From NCBI GenBank assembly GCA_031551725.1, contig JAVBNF010000026.1, forward strand, positions 27,134 to 91,133: a stretch of 64,000 nucleotides of DNA, read 5' to 3'. Of the stretch, positions 45,672-53,982 are shown piece after piece; within the stretch, counting starts at the first letter, position 1, and every line of letters begins with the position of its first letter. The position numbers were made by a program, and so were the translations under genes. Under the pieces are notes generated by a model, which saw only the letters and a list, made by a program, of their open reading frames with translations, was not told the origin of the DNA and searched no databases. The stretch comes from JAVBNF01 sp031551725. Lineage in GTDB: Bacteria > Bacteroidota > Bacteroidia > Bacteroidales > P3.

Positions 45672-47288
45672 ATGATCATCGTTAGCGACCTCGCCATACA
45701 ATTCGGAAAAAGAACCTTATTTCAAGATGTTAATTTAAAATTTGCACCCGGCAACTGCTATGGAATTATCGGTGCAAACGGTGCCGGAAAATCTACATTC
45801 CTGCGTGCAATCAGCGGACAACTCGACGCCACGCGAGGCAACATTTCCATGTCGCCCGGCGAACGTTTGTCAGTCCTCAAACAAGACCACTTCGAGTTTG
45901 ACGAATATACCGTTTTAGAAACCGTGATGCAAGGCCATTCGGTATTGTGGGAAATCATGAAGGAAAAAGATGCGCTTTACGCAAAGCCCGATTTCTCGGA
46001 TGCCGACGGTATCCGCGTTTCCGAACTCGAAACCCATTTTGCCGAACTCGACGGCTGGAACGCCGAAAGCGAAGCCGCCGCGCTGTTGAGCGGACTCGGC
46101 ATCAAAGAAAGTCTGCATTACACGTTGATGAAAGATTTGAGCGGTAAAGAAAAAGTGCGCGTGCTTTTGGCCCAAGCCCTTTACGGAAAACCCGACAATC
46201 TTTTGCTCGATGAGCCCACGAACGACTTGGATTTGGAAACTGTAATGTGGTTGGAAAAATATCTTTCCGAATTTGAAAATACCGTACTCGTTGTTTCGCA
46301 CGACCGCCACTTTCTGGATTCGGTGTGTACGCATACCGTGGATATTGATTTTGGGAAAGTGCAGCTTTATCCCGGAAACTACAGTTTCTGGTACGAATCG
46401 AGCCAGTTAGCGTTGCGCCAACAACAACAGCAAAACAAAAAAGCCGAAGAAAAGAAAAAGGAATTGGAGGAATTTATCCGCCGTTTCAGCGCCAATGTTT
46501 CCAAATCGAAGCAGACGACGAGCCGCAAGAAGATGATCGAAAAATTGGATATTGCCGAAATCAAACCGTCGTCGCGCAAATATCCCGGTATTATTTTCAC
46601 GCCGCTTCGTGATCCCGGCGATCAGATTTTAGAAGTGCGTAATTTAGGTAAAAGCATTGATGGCGTTGCGTTGTTCAAAGATGTTTCGTTCATCGCTTCC
46701 AAATATGATAAAATTGCATTCCTCTCGCGCGACCATCGTGCAATGACAGCCCTTTTCGATATTATCAACGGGGAACAAAAAGCCGATGAAGGTGATTTCG
46801 ACTGGGGACAAACGATCACAACTGCTTACCTTCCTTTGAATAACGCCTCTTTCTTCAATACCGATATGAATTTGATTGATTGGATCGGGCAGTTTTCCGA
46901 CGACACATCTGAAATTTTCTTGAAAGGATATTTGGGTAAAATGTTGTTTGCCGGCGAAGAAACGTTGAAAAAAGCAAGTGTGCTTTCCGGTGGCGAAAAA
47001 ATGCGCTGCATGATTGCCCGAATGATGTTGAAAAATGCTAATTGCATGGTGCTCGATTCACCCGCCAACCACTTGGATTTGGAGTCGATTCAAGCATTCA
47101 ACAACTCGCTGAAAACCTTTAAAGGGAATGTATTTATGGCCAGTCACGACCACGAATTTATTCAAACAACATGTAATCGTATTATTGAGTTAACGCCCAA
47201 CGGCATCATTGATAAATTGATGGACTACGACGATTACATCATGTCAGACGATATTCGCGCGCTTCGTGAGAAAATGTATAAGGACTAA
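45672..47288 (+). CDS. ABC-F family ATPase with degenerate second nucleotide-binding domain
   Basis: 538 residues, no membrane segments, two ABC domains joined by a charged linker (QNKKAEEKKKELEEFIRRF). Domain 1 is intact: Walker A GANGAGKST, signature LSGKEKVRV, Walker B LLLDEPTNDLD, switch VVSHDRHFL. In domain 2 the Walker A is replaced by LSRDHRAMTALF and Walker B reads VLDSPANHLD, without the catalytic Glu, while LSGGEKMRC remains. ABC-F proteins act on ribosomes (translation factors or antibiotic protection). It resembles the YbiT-like subgroup; I recall the same degenerate form in other Bacteroidales, so it is probably lineage-specific rather than a broken gene. Confidence 0.9.
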   Translation: MIIVSDLAIQFGKRTLFQDVNLKFAPGNCYGIIGANGAGKSTFLRAISGQLDATRGNISMSPGERLSVLKQDHFEFDEYTVLETVMQGHSVLWEIMKEKDALYAKPDFSDADGIRVSELETHFAELDGWNAESEAAALLSGLGIKESLHYTLMKDLSGKEKVRVLLAQALYGKPDNLLLDEPTNDLDLETVMWLEKYLSEFENTVLVVSHDRHFLDSVCTHTVDIDFGKVQLYPGNYSFWYESSQLALRQQQQQNKKAEEKKKELEEFIRRFSANVSKSKQTTSRKKMIEKLDIAEIKPSSRKYPGIIFTPLRDPGDQILEVRNLGKSIDGVALFKDVSFIASKYDKIAFLSRDHRAMTALFDIINGEQKADEGDFDWGQTITTAYLPLNNASFFNTDMNLIDWIGQFSDDTSEIFLKGYLGKMLFAGEETLKKASVLSGGEKMRCMIARMMLKNANCMVLDSPANHLDLESIQAFNNSLKTFKGNVFMASHDHEFIQTTCNRIIELTPNGIIDKLMDYDDYIMSDDIRALREKMYKD

Positions 47289-47382
47289 AAAATTAGCGTC
47301 AAAAATAAGAAATGTATTTATAGGTTTCAAAGTTTCAATGAAACCTGAAACTCTGAAACTTTTTTTAACTTGAAACTACTGA

Positions 47383-47508
47383 GAAACTGTTAAAATTTTG
47401 ACAGGATGAACAGGATTAACATGTTTTTTATTTTGCCGAAGGCAAAAGCATCCTGTAAATCTTGTTAATCCTGTCTAAAAAGATTTTTGTCTAATTTTAA
47501 ACAGTTTC
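47383..47508. mobile_element. MITE copy B (126 bp) with TGA target duplication
   Basis: Ends GAAACTG and CAGTTTC; TGA directly flanks both (47380-47382 and 47509-47511). The interior is collinear with copy A (GACAGGATGAACAGGATTAACATG, then TTTTGCCGAAGGCAAAA and AATCTTGTTAATCCTGTC) with small deletions. It sits between the convergent ABC-F and FMN reductase genes. Confidence 0.9.
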
Positions 47509-47520
47509 TGAAAATTGAAA

Positions 47521-48069
47521 CTACTTTCGATTAATCACCCCAATCCACTTCTCAAAACTCTCCAGAAACCGTACCACGTATGGAATTGATGTTTCCGTCA
47601 ATCCATTCTCATTCATTCCGGTGGAAGCGTTGAAATAAAATTCCGGTTTATTCATCACATGCAGGTTTAGACTTGCACAAACATTGCGCAAATGCTGCTG
47701 CATGCCGAACGTGCCGATCACTCCCGCTGATGCACCCATGATAGCGGCTGGTTTGTGTCCCCAACAGCTTTCTGCCGGCGGACGCGAACCCCAATCAAGC
47801 GCATTTTTCAAAACTCCGGGAATAGAACGGTTGTATTCGGGCGAAATAATCAAAACGGCATCCGCATTCTTAGCCATTTCTTTTAACTGTTTTACAGATT
47901 GCGGCGGATTGGGTTCTATGTCCTGCGAATAAAAAGGCAAACTGGCAATATCGAATGTCTGAAATTCCAAGTTCGTATTATTGTATTTCGAAACTTCATT
48001 AAACAAACGTTTATTAATCGAATTGTTGCTAATCCCTCCGATAAGCGTTAAAACCTTTAATTTTTCCAT
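47521..48069 (-). CDS. NADPH-dependent FMN reductase family oxidoreductase
   Basis: 182 residues with a flavodoxin-like fold: N-terminal phosphate loop GGISNNSINKRL, and the family signature SPEYNRSIPGVLKNALDW at about residues 79-96, then GASAGVIGTFGMQQHLR. Members reduce FMN, quinones, azo dyes or chromate with NAD(P)H. Family membership is clear; substrate is not predictable. It starts 7 nt after the stop of cstA on the same strand, so the two are likely cotranscribed. It ends 10 nt from the flank of MITE copy B. Confidence 0.9.
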   Translation of the reverse strand: MEKLKVLTLIGGISNNSINKRLFNEVSKYNNTNLEFQTFDIASLPFYSQDIEPNPPQSVKQLKEMAKNADAVLIISPEYNRSIPGVLKNALDWGSRPPAESCWGHKPAAIMGASAGVIGTFGMQQHLRNVCASLNLHVMNKPEFYFNASTGMNENGLTETSIPYVVRFLESFEKWIGVINRK

Positions 48070-48076
48070 GGCAAAA

Positions 48077-49492
48077 TTATTTTAGTACTTTTTGATAAAA
48101 CAAAAATGTCAGTAAAAAGTTCACTGTTGCCGAAATTCCGATCGCAAGATTATAGGAAAGTTGAAAACCTTCCGGTGCAACCAGAATATAAGTGCTCACA
48201 ACCATAGTCATGAAAATGGCAGGAATAAGTGTAACCCAATAAAATTTCCTTTGTCGCGCCAGATAAACGGTAATGGTCCAAAATGTAATCGCGCCGAGCG
48301 TTTGGTTAGACCAAGCGAAATAACGCCAAATGATATCAAAATTGACTTGCAGTAAAATAAATCCGCCGATGAACAGTGGCAATGCGATCCAAATGCGGTG
48401 CATGAATTCTTTTTGACTGTAATTCAAAAAATCCGCTACAATCAAACGTGCCGAACGGAAAGCCGTGTCGCCGGACGTAATCGGAGCCGCAATAACTCCA
48501 ATAATGGCAAGCAGTCCGCCGAATTTTCCCAGCCATGTATCTGTGATTTCTTGAACAACAACGGCGGCATTGTTATTGTTTTCTGCAAGAAATGCGTGCA
48601 ATCCGCCCATTGAACCAAAAAAACTCATGGCGGCTGCGGCCCAAATCAGAGCAACAAGCGCTTCAACAATCATGGCGCCGTAAAAAACTCTGCGGCCTTG
48701 TTTCTCATTTTGCAAACAACGCGCCATCAGCGGCGATTGTGTTGCATGAAAACCCGAAATAGCGCCGCAGGCAATGGAAATAAACATCATCGGGAAAACC
48801 GGAAACTTGTCCGGGTCCGGATTCATATTGTGTAAATTTGCAGGAATGGCCTCCGGAATAGGGACGCCATGCCAAAATAACATGATCAATATTCCGATTG
48901 CCATAAACAAAAGCGCAGCACCGAAAAACGGATATATTTTGCCGATTAATTTATCAATAGGAAGGAGGGTTGCGAGCACATAATAAACAAAAATCACAAT
49001 CACCCAAAAAGTATAATCCAAATGTATCGGTGTGAGATTTGCCAGTAATTGCGCCGGTCCGGCGATAAAAACAGCGCCAACCAACACCATCAAAATGACC
49101 GTGAATCCGCGCATAAATTGTTTAAATCCCTGCCCTAATTCATGCCCTGTAATTTCGGGCAAACTGGCGCCTTTAGCGCGTAGCGACATCATCCCCGAAA
49201 GGTAATCGTGCACGGCGCCGCCTAAAATACTTCCGAAAACAATCCATAAAAATGCTACCGGACCATAAACGGCCCCCATGATTGCACCGAAAATAGGGCC
49301 TAAACCTGCAATGTTTAAAAATTGAATGAGGAAAATCTTCGGCCAATTCATCGGCACGTAATCAACACCATCGCCACAAGTATAGGCAGGCGTTGGATTG
49401 TCTTTGTTCGCTCCGAACAGGCGTTCCATCAAAGAACCGTAAATAAAATATCCGGCAAAAAGCAGAATAATTGCAATAAGAAATGTAATCAT
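48077..49492 (-). CDS. cstA: Carbon starvation protein CstA family transporter
   Basis: 471 residues from the Met at 49492 (MITFLIAIILLFAGYFIYG). The Met at 49519 lies at the predicted transcription start and is rejected. About a dozen membrane segments are visible. Conserved CstA features include NWPKIFLIQFLNIAGLGPIFGAI in part (FLNIAGLGPIFGAI), GGAVHDYLSGMMSLR and ITSGDTAFRSARL. It is shorter than E. coli CstA (about 700), as is usual for this subgroup. CstA and BtsT take up peptides or pyruvate; the substrate here is open. An inverted repeat upstream of the promoter suggests regulator control. Confidence 0.92.
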   Translation of the reverse strand: MITFLIAIILLFAGYFIYGSLMERLFGANKDNPTPAYTCGDGVDYVPMNWPKIFLIQFLNIAGLGPIFGAIMGAVYGPVAFLWIVFGSILGGAVHDYLSGMMSLRAKGASLPEITGHELGQGFKQFMRGFTVILMVLVGAVFIAGPAQLLANLTPIHLDYTFWVIVIFVYYVLATLLPIDKLIGKIYPFFGAALLFMAIGILIMLFWHGVPIPEAIPANLHNMNPDPDKFPVFPMMFISIACGAISGFHATQSPLMARCLQNEKQGRRVFYGAMIVEALVALIWAAAAMSFFGSMGGLHAFLAENNNNAAVVVQEITDTWLGKFGGLLAIIGVIAAPITSGDTAFRSARLIVADFLNYSQKEFMHRIWIALPLFIGGFILLQVNFDIIWRYFAWSNQTLGAITFWTITVYLARQRKFYWVTLIPAIFMTMVVSTYILVAPEGFQLSYNLAIGISATVNFLLTFLFYQKVLK

Positions 49493-49520
49493 GTTGTGAT
49501 TTTTTTTATGCAGAAACATA

Positions 49521-49528
49521 CAAAGTTA
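49521..49528 (-). promoter_or_regulatory. -7 element of the cstA promoter
   Basis: TAACTTTG on the minus strand, 28 nt before the chosen start codon (49492). A TTTG lies 22 nt upstream, slightly too far, and overlaps the inverted repeat at 49544-49566. Confidence 0.6.
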
Positions 49529-49543
49529 CGAAAAATTATCGCA

Positions 49544-49566
49544 TTATGAACAAAGAATGTTCATAA
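49544..49566. promoter_or_regulatory. Inverted repeat upstream of cstA, candidate Crp/Fnr-type operator
   Basis: TTATGAAC at 49544-49551 and its exact complement GTTCATAA at 49559-49566, 7 nt apart. It covers the -33 region of the cstA promoter. Size and symmetry fit a dimeric regulator site. Confidence 0.5.
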
Positions 49567-49597
49567 CTTTTTTGTTTTCGATACAATAATTTGAGGG

Positions 49598-49616
49598 GTC
49601 ATCGCGTTTATATATA
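49598..49616 (+). promoter_or_regulatory. Second copy of the 19-bp dinD/ORF6N leader motif
   Basis: GTCATCGCGTTTATATATA, identical to 5699-5717. It lies 217 nt before the ORF6N ATG, or about 84 nt if the MITE and one duplicated triplet are removed. Confidence 0.5.
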
Positions 49617-49628
49617 TGATGAATATTT

Positions 49629-49657
49629 TTAACCGGTCACAATTTGTGACCAGTTAA
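49629..49657. promoter_or_regulatory. 29-bp inverted repeat in the ORF6N leader
   Basis: GGTCACAA and TTGTGACC are perfectly complementary around one T; after one mismatched pair the arms extend with TTAAC and GTTAA. Likely operator, possibly for autoregulation by the ORF6N protein; hairpin formation in RNA is also possible. Confidence 0.5.
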
Positions 49658-49682
49658 AGCAAATAATAAATTAAAATGTTTA

Positions 49683-49812
49683 GAAACTGTTTAAATTTTA
49701 GACAGGATGAACAAGATTTACAGGATGATTTTGCCAAAGGCAAAATAAAAAACATGTAAATCCTGTTCATCCTGTCAAAAAAGAATTTTTGTTTAATTTT
49801 TTTAACAGTTTC
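49683..49812. mobile_element. MITE copy C (130 bp), interior inverted, with TTA target duplication
   Basis: Ends GAAACTGTTTAAA and TTAACAGTTTC; TTA flanks both (49680-49682 and 49813-49815). Its inside matches the reverse complement of copies A and B (GACAGGATGAACAAGATTTACAGG first), so it is inserted in the other orientation. It separates the ORF6N gene from its probable promoter/operator region. Confidence 0.9.
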
Positions 49813-49833
49813 TTAATTAAAAAATCAAAAATT

Positions 49834-50352
49834 ATGGAATTACAAATTATTCAAAACAAAATCTTTGCTGTGCGTGGTACGAAAGTAATATTAGATTTTC
49901 ATTTAGCAGAGTTGTATCAAGTGGAAACTCGAGTATTAAAACAAGCTGTAAAGCGAAATTTAGAACGTTTTCCGGAAGATTTTATGTTTCAATTAACTCA
50001 AGATGAATTTGGTAATGTCTTTCGAGAGGGGGTGTCACAGTTTGTGATACCCCCCGGGTACAATGTAGGGACAAGCACTCCATTTGCTTTTACTGAGCAA
50101 GGGGTTGCGATGCTCTCATCTGTTTTGCGCAGCCCGAGAGCTGTTGAGATTAATATTGCAATCATGCGGGCTTTTGTAACAATGCGCCAAATGGCTTATG
50201 GATACGAAGATCTTCGCAGACGCATTGAAAATCTTGAATTAGGCTCCGAGGAAATGACCAAAGTACTTGAAGGATTATTAGACCAAAAGCAATTGCCAAC
50301 GAAAAAACGTAAACCAATCGGATATTTAAGTCATAAGTATGAAAATCAATAG
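49834..50352 (+). CDS. ORF6N domain protein
   Basis: 172 residues from the ATG at 49834; the frame runs further upstream but only through the MITE end. The ORF6N domain fills the first 90 residues (QIIQNKIFAVRGTKVILDFHLAELYQVETRVLKQAVKRNLERFPEDF, here in part: VRGTKVILDFHLAELY and LERFPEDFMFQL), followed by the partner block TPFAFTEQGVAMLSSVLRS and a helical tail. Such domains occur in phage antirepressors and related DNA-binding proteins. No other prophage gene is near. Its leader shares a motif with dinD, and a MITE is inserted in it. Confidence 0.9.
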   Translation: MELQIIQNKIFAVRGTKVILDFHLAELYQVETRVLKQAVKRNLERFPEDFMFQLTQDEFGNVFREGVSQFVIPPGYNVGTSTPFAFTEQGVAMLSSVLRSPRAVEINIAIMRAFVTMRQMAYGYEDLRRRIENLELGSEEMTKVLEGLLDQKQLPTKKRKPIGYLSHKYENQ

Positions 50353-50419
50353 TTTAAAGAACTTATCACAGTTCGAGATAGGTTTTGTTAACCAGTAAGA
50401 TACGATTTAATGTTTGATA

Positions 50420-50451
50420 TTTAAACTTTAAACTTTAAACTTTAAACTTTT
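50420..50451 (+). repeat. TTTAAAC microsatellite
   Basis: Four tandem AAACTTT units directly upstream of the -7 box of ileS. The repeat supplies the -33 region, so a change in copy number could shift promoter spacing. Confidence 0.8.
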
Positions 50452-50456
50452 TTTCG

Positions 50457-50464
50457 TATCTTTG
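50457..50464 (+). promoter_or_regulatory. -7 element of the ileS promoter
   Basis: TATCTTTG; predicted transcription start near 50469, which supports the ileS start at 50489 over the in-frame TTG at 50462. Confidence 0.65.
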
Positions 50465-50488
50465 CTTCTTTATAAAAATCGCCGTTAT

Positions 50489-53400
50489 ATGGATAAATAC
50501 ACCGAATACAAGCATTTAAGTTTAAGCGCTTTTGAGAAAGAAATCTTGAAATTCTGGGAAGAACAGGATATTTTTCATAAATCTCTTAAAAACCGTGACA
50601 ATGCAGAGCCTTTTATTTTTTACGAAGGCCCTCCGTCTGCCAATGGTGTGCCCGGTATTCACCACGTAATGGCGCGTGCAATCAAAGATATTTTTTGCAG
50701 ATATAAAACCCAAAAAGGTTTTTATGTGAAACGGAAAGCCGGTTGGGATACCCACGGATTGCCCGTAGAATTAGGCGTTGAGAAAAGTTTGGGCATCACA
50801 AAAGAAGACATCGGCAAGAAAATTTCCATTGTTGATTACAACAAAGAATGTCGCAAGGAAGTAATGAAATATACCGATTTGTGGGACAGTTTGACCAAGC
50901 AAATGGGCTATTGGGTGGATTTAAACGATCCGTACATTACGTACGAAAATAAATACATCGAAACCGTTTGGAACCTCTTGCAACGCCTTTATCAAAAAGG
51001 ATTGTTGTACAAAGGTTATACCATTCAGCCTTACTCTCCCGCAGCGGGAACCGGCTTGAGTTCGCACGAATTGACCCAGCCCGGCTGCTATCGCGATGTG
51101 AAAGACACCACGGCAATCGTTCAATTTGCTTTGGCGAAAGAACAAAACGTGAAATTCCCGTGGAGCAGCGATATTCAAGATGTGCAAATCCTCGCATGGA
51201 CAACAACACCTTGGACGTTGCCTTCCAATACTGCATTAGCGGTTGGCCCGAACATCGAATATGTGATTGTGAAAACATTCAATCCCTATTCCGGAACACC
51301 CGTGAATTTGTTGTTGGGAAAACCGTTGTTGAACAAACATTTTCCTGAAAAGAACGCCGAACTTGCATTTGAAGATTACAAACCCGGCGATAAAAATATC
51401 CCGTTCAAAGTCGTTGCCGAATTTAAGGGCAAAGACCTTGAAGGCATTCGCTACGAACAGTTGATGCCGTGGATCAATCCCGGCGAAAACGCTTTCCGCG
51501 TGATTTGTGCCGATTTCGTTACAACGGAAGACGGTACCGGAATCGTGCACATTGCGCCTACGTTTGGTGCGGACGATGATCGTGCGGGTAAAGCCAACGG
51601 AATCCCGCCGATGCTGCTCCTCGACAAAGAAGGCAAGCAGCAGCCGATGGTAGATCGTACCGGTAAATTTTTCTTGATTGAAGAATTAGATGAAAATTTT
51701 GTGAAAACAAACGTCAATGTTGAATTATACAAAATATTCGCAGGACGTTTTGTGAAAAACGATTACGATCCTACGCTTACAAATAAAGACGAAACGCTGG
51801 ATGTGGACATCGCCGTGATGTTAAAAAAAGAAAACAAGGCGTTTAAAATTGAAAAATACGCGCACAGCTATCCGCACTGCTGGCGCACCGACAAACCCGT
51901 TTTGTATTATCCGCTCGACTCTTGGTTTATCAAAACCACAGCGTACAAAGAGCGCATGATCGAACTCAATAAAACCATCCAATGGAAACCCGAAGCCACC
52001 GGGACCGGGCGTTTCGGAAACTGGTTGGAAAACCTTGTGGATTGGAACCTTTCGCGTTCGCGCTACTGGGGTATCCCGCTTCCGATATGGACCAGCGAAG
52101 ACCGCAAAGAGCAGATCTGCATCGGCTCCGTTGAAGAACTATACAACGAAATCGAAAAATCCATCAAGGCGGGATTCATGTCGAAAAATCCGCTCGAGGC
52201 TTATAAACCGGGCGATCTTTCGAAAGAAACTTACGAAAAATTCGACTTGCACCGTCCGTATGCCGACGAAATTATTTTGGTTTCGCCAACAGCTCAAAAG
52301 ATGCACCGCGAAAGCGATTTGATCGACGTTTGGTTTGACAGCGGCGCAATGCCGTACGCACAATATCATTTCCCGTTTGAAACGGATTTGAAAGGCGTGT
52401 ATCCGGCCGATTTTATTGCCGAAGGTGTGGATCAAACCCGCGGTTGGTTCTTCACGTTGCATGCCATTGCCGTGATGTTGTTCGATTCTGTGGCGTTTAA
52501 AAACGTTGTTTCAAATGGTTTGGTATTGGATAAAAATGGAAATAAAATGTCCAAACGCCTCGGAAATGCCGTCGATCCGTTCGAAACGATCAACAAATAC
52601 GGCGCCGATGCTACACGTTGGTACATGATTACCAACGCGCAGCCGTGGGATAACTTAAAATTCGACATCGAAGGCATTGCGGAAGTACAGCGCAAATTCT
52701 TCGGAACGCTTTATAATACCTATAGTTTCTTTGCGCTTTACGCGAATATTGATGGCTTTGCCTACAAAGAAGCCGATATCGAATATAGCAAACGTCCGGA
52801 AATCGACCGTTGGATTTTATCTGAATTGAATACGTTGATTCGTCAGGTGGATGAATGTTATAACGATTACGAACCCACCAAAGCCGGCCGTTTGATTCAG
52901 GATTTTCTGGACGAACATTTGAGCAACTGGTACGTGCGCTTGTGCCGTCGCCGTTTCTGGAAAGGCGATTATACGGATGATAAAATTTCCGCATATCAAA
53001 CCTTGTACACTTGTTTGGTAACGATTGCGAAATTGATGGCGCCGATTGCACCATTCTATTCCGAACGTTTGTATCGCGATTTGAATGGCCTAACGAAAAA
53101 AGAAACGTTCGAATCCGTGCATCATACCGAGTTTCCGGCTTACAACGAGCAATACGTAGATGCCGATTTGGAAGAACGGATGAAGTTTGCACAAAAAGTG
53201 TCGTCGATGGTATTGTCGTTGCGCAAACGCACCAACATCCGTGTGCGACAACCGCTGCAGCGCATCATGATTCCTGCATTGAACGATCATTTTGTGAAAC
53301 AAATTCAAGCGGTTCAACAATTGATTTTGTCGGAAACCAATATCAAAACCATCGAATTCCTTACGGAAACGGGCATTTTGACAAAGAAAATCAAACCGAA

Positions 53401-53908
53401 TTTCAAAACGCTCGGACCGCGTTACAGCACGTTGATGAAGCAAATTGCCGCAGCTGTTACGGCGTTCTCGCAAGAGCAAATCGAAGATTTACAACAAAAA
53501 GGTAAAATTGATTTGACGATCGAAGGAAATCCGGTAGAAATTCTGCTTTCGGATGTGGATATTTTTACCGAAGACATTCCGGGTTGGGTGGTTGCCAATA
53601 TGGGAACGTTAACCGTTGCATTGGATATTACGATCACCGAAGAACTCAAGAATGAAGGGCTTGCACGCGAACTCACCAACCGTATTCAAACCCTTAGAAA
53701 AGAGAGTGATTTGGAAGTTACTGATAAAATTTCTATCCAAATTGAACAAAATCCGGTTTTAAATGTTGCTATTAATACAAATTATGCGTATATTTGTTCT
53801 GAAACTTTGGCAACTTCATTAGAAGTCGTTGATTCTATTTCAAATGACAAAGTCTTAGTTGAATTAACAGACGAAGTCAGTACAAATATACAGATACAAA
53901 AAGTGTGA
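50489..53908 (+). CDS. ileS: Isoleucine-tRNA ligase
   Basis: 1139 residues, the long type. The class I synthetase motifs are present: the HIGH equivalent GIHHVMAR (H58, H59) and KMSKR at 686-690. The CP1 editing domain is seen in WTTTPWTLPSNTALAVGP and GTGIVHIAPTFGADD. The anticodon-binding region follows KMSKR (RWILSELNTLIRQVDECYNDYEPTKAGRLIQDF in part). It charges tRNA-Ile and hydrolyses mischarged Val. Sequence and length suggest the mupirocin-tolerant, eukaryote-like ileS2 type, though I cannot prove this. It heads an ileS-dksA-lspA arrangement on the plus strand. Confidence 0.96.
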   Translation: MDKYTEYKHLSLSAFEKEILKFWEEQDIFHKSLKNRDNAEPFIFYEGPPSANGVPGIHHVMARAIKDIFCRYKTQKGFYVKRKAGWDTHGLPVELGVEKSLGITKEDIGKKISIVDYNKECRKEVMKYTDLWDSLTKQMGYWVDLNDPYITYENKYIETVWNLLQRLYQKGLLYKGYTIQPYSPAAGTGLSSHELTQPGCYRDVKDTTAIVQFALAKEQNVKFPWSSDIQDVQILAWTTTPWTLPSNTALAVGPNIEYVIVKTFNPYSGTPVNLLLGKPLLNKHFPEKNAELAFEDYKPGDKNIPFKVVAEFKGKDLEGIRYEQLMPWINPGENAFRVICADFVTTEDGTGIVHIAPTFGADDDRAGKANGIPPMLLLDKEGKQQPMVDRTGKFFLIEELDENFVKTNVNVELYKIFAGRFVKNDYDPTLTNKDETLDVDIAVMLKKENKAFKIEKYAHSYPHCWRTDKPVLYYPLDSWFIKTTAYKERMIELNKTIQWKPEATGTGRFGNWLENLVDWNLSRSRYWGIPLPIWTSEDRKEQICIGSVEELYNEIEKSIKAGFMSKNPLEAYKPGDLSKETYEKFDLHRPYADEIILVSPTAQKMHRESDLIDVWFDSGAMPYAQYHFPFETDLKGVYPADFIAEGVDQTRGWFFTLHAIAVMLFDSVAFKNVVSNGLVLDKNGNKMSKRLGNAVDPFETINKYGADATRWYMITNAQPWDNLKFDIEGIAEVQRKFFGTLYNTYSFFALYANIDGFAYKEADIEYSKRPEIDRWILSELNTLIRQVDECYNDYEPTKAGRLIQDFLDEHLSNWYVRLCRRRFWKGDYTDDKISAYQTLYTCLVTIAKLMAPIAPFYSERLYRDLNGLTKKETFESVHHTEFPAYNEQYVDADLEERMKFAQKVSSMVLSLRKRTNIRVRQPLQRIMIPALNDHFVKQIQAVQQLILSETNIKTIEFLTETGILTKKIKPNFKTLGPRYSTLMKQIAAAVTAFSQEQIEDLQQKGKIDLTIEGNPVEILLSDVDIFTEDIPGWVVANMGTLTVALDITITEELKNEGLARELTNRIQTLRKESDLEVTDKISIQIEQNPVLNVAINTNYAYICSETLATSLEVVDSISNDKVLVELTDEVSTNIQIQKV

Positions 53909-53968
53909 ATTTTTTCGCAAATCTCGTAGAATCCATCAGCGTTATTCGCGAAATCTGCGAGAATTTAT

Positions 53969-53977
53969 AAAAGGAGG
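53969..53977 (+). promoter_or_regulatory. Strong Shine-Dalgarno sequence before the DksA-like gene
   Basis: AAAAGGAGG ends 5 nt before the ATG at 53983. It stands out because nearly all other starts in this window have only A-rich leaders. Confidence 0.7.
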
Positions 53978-53982
53978 TTACT

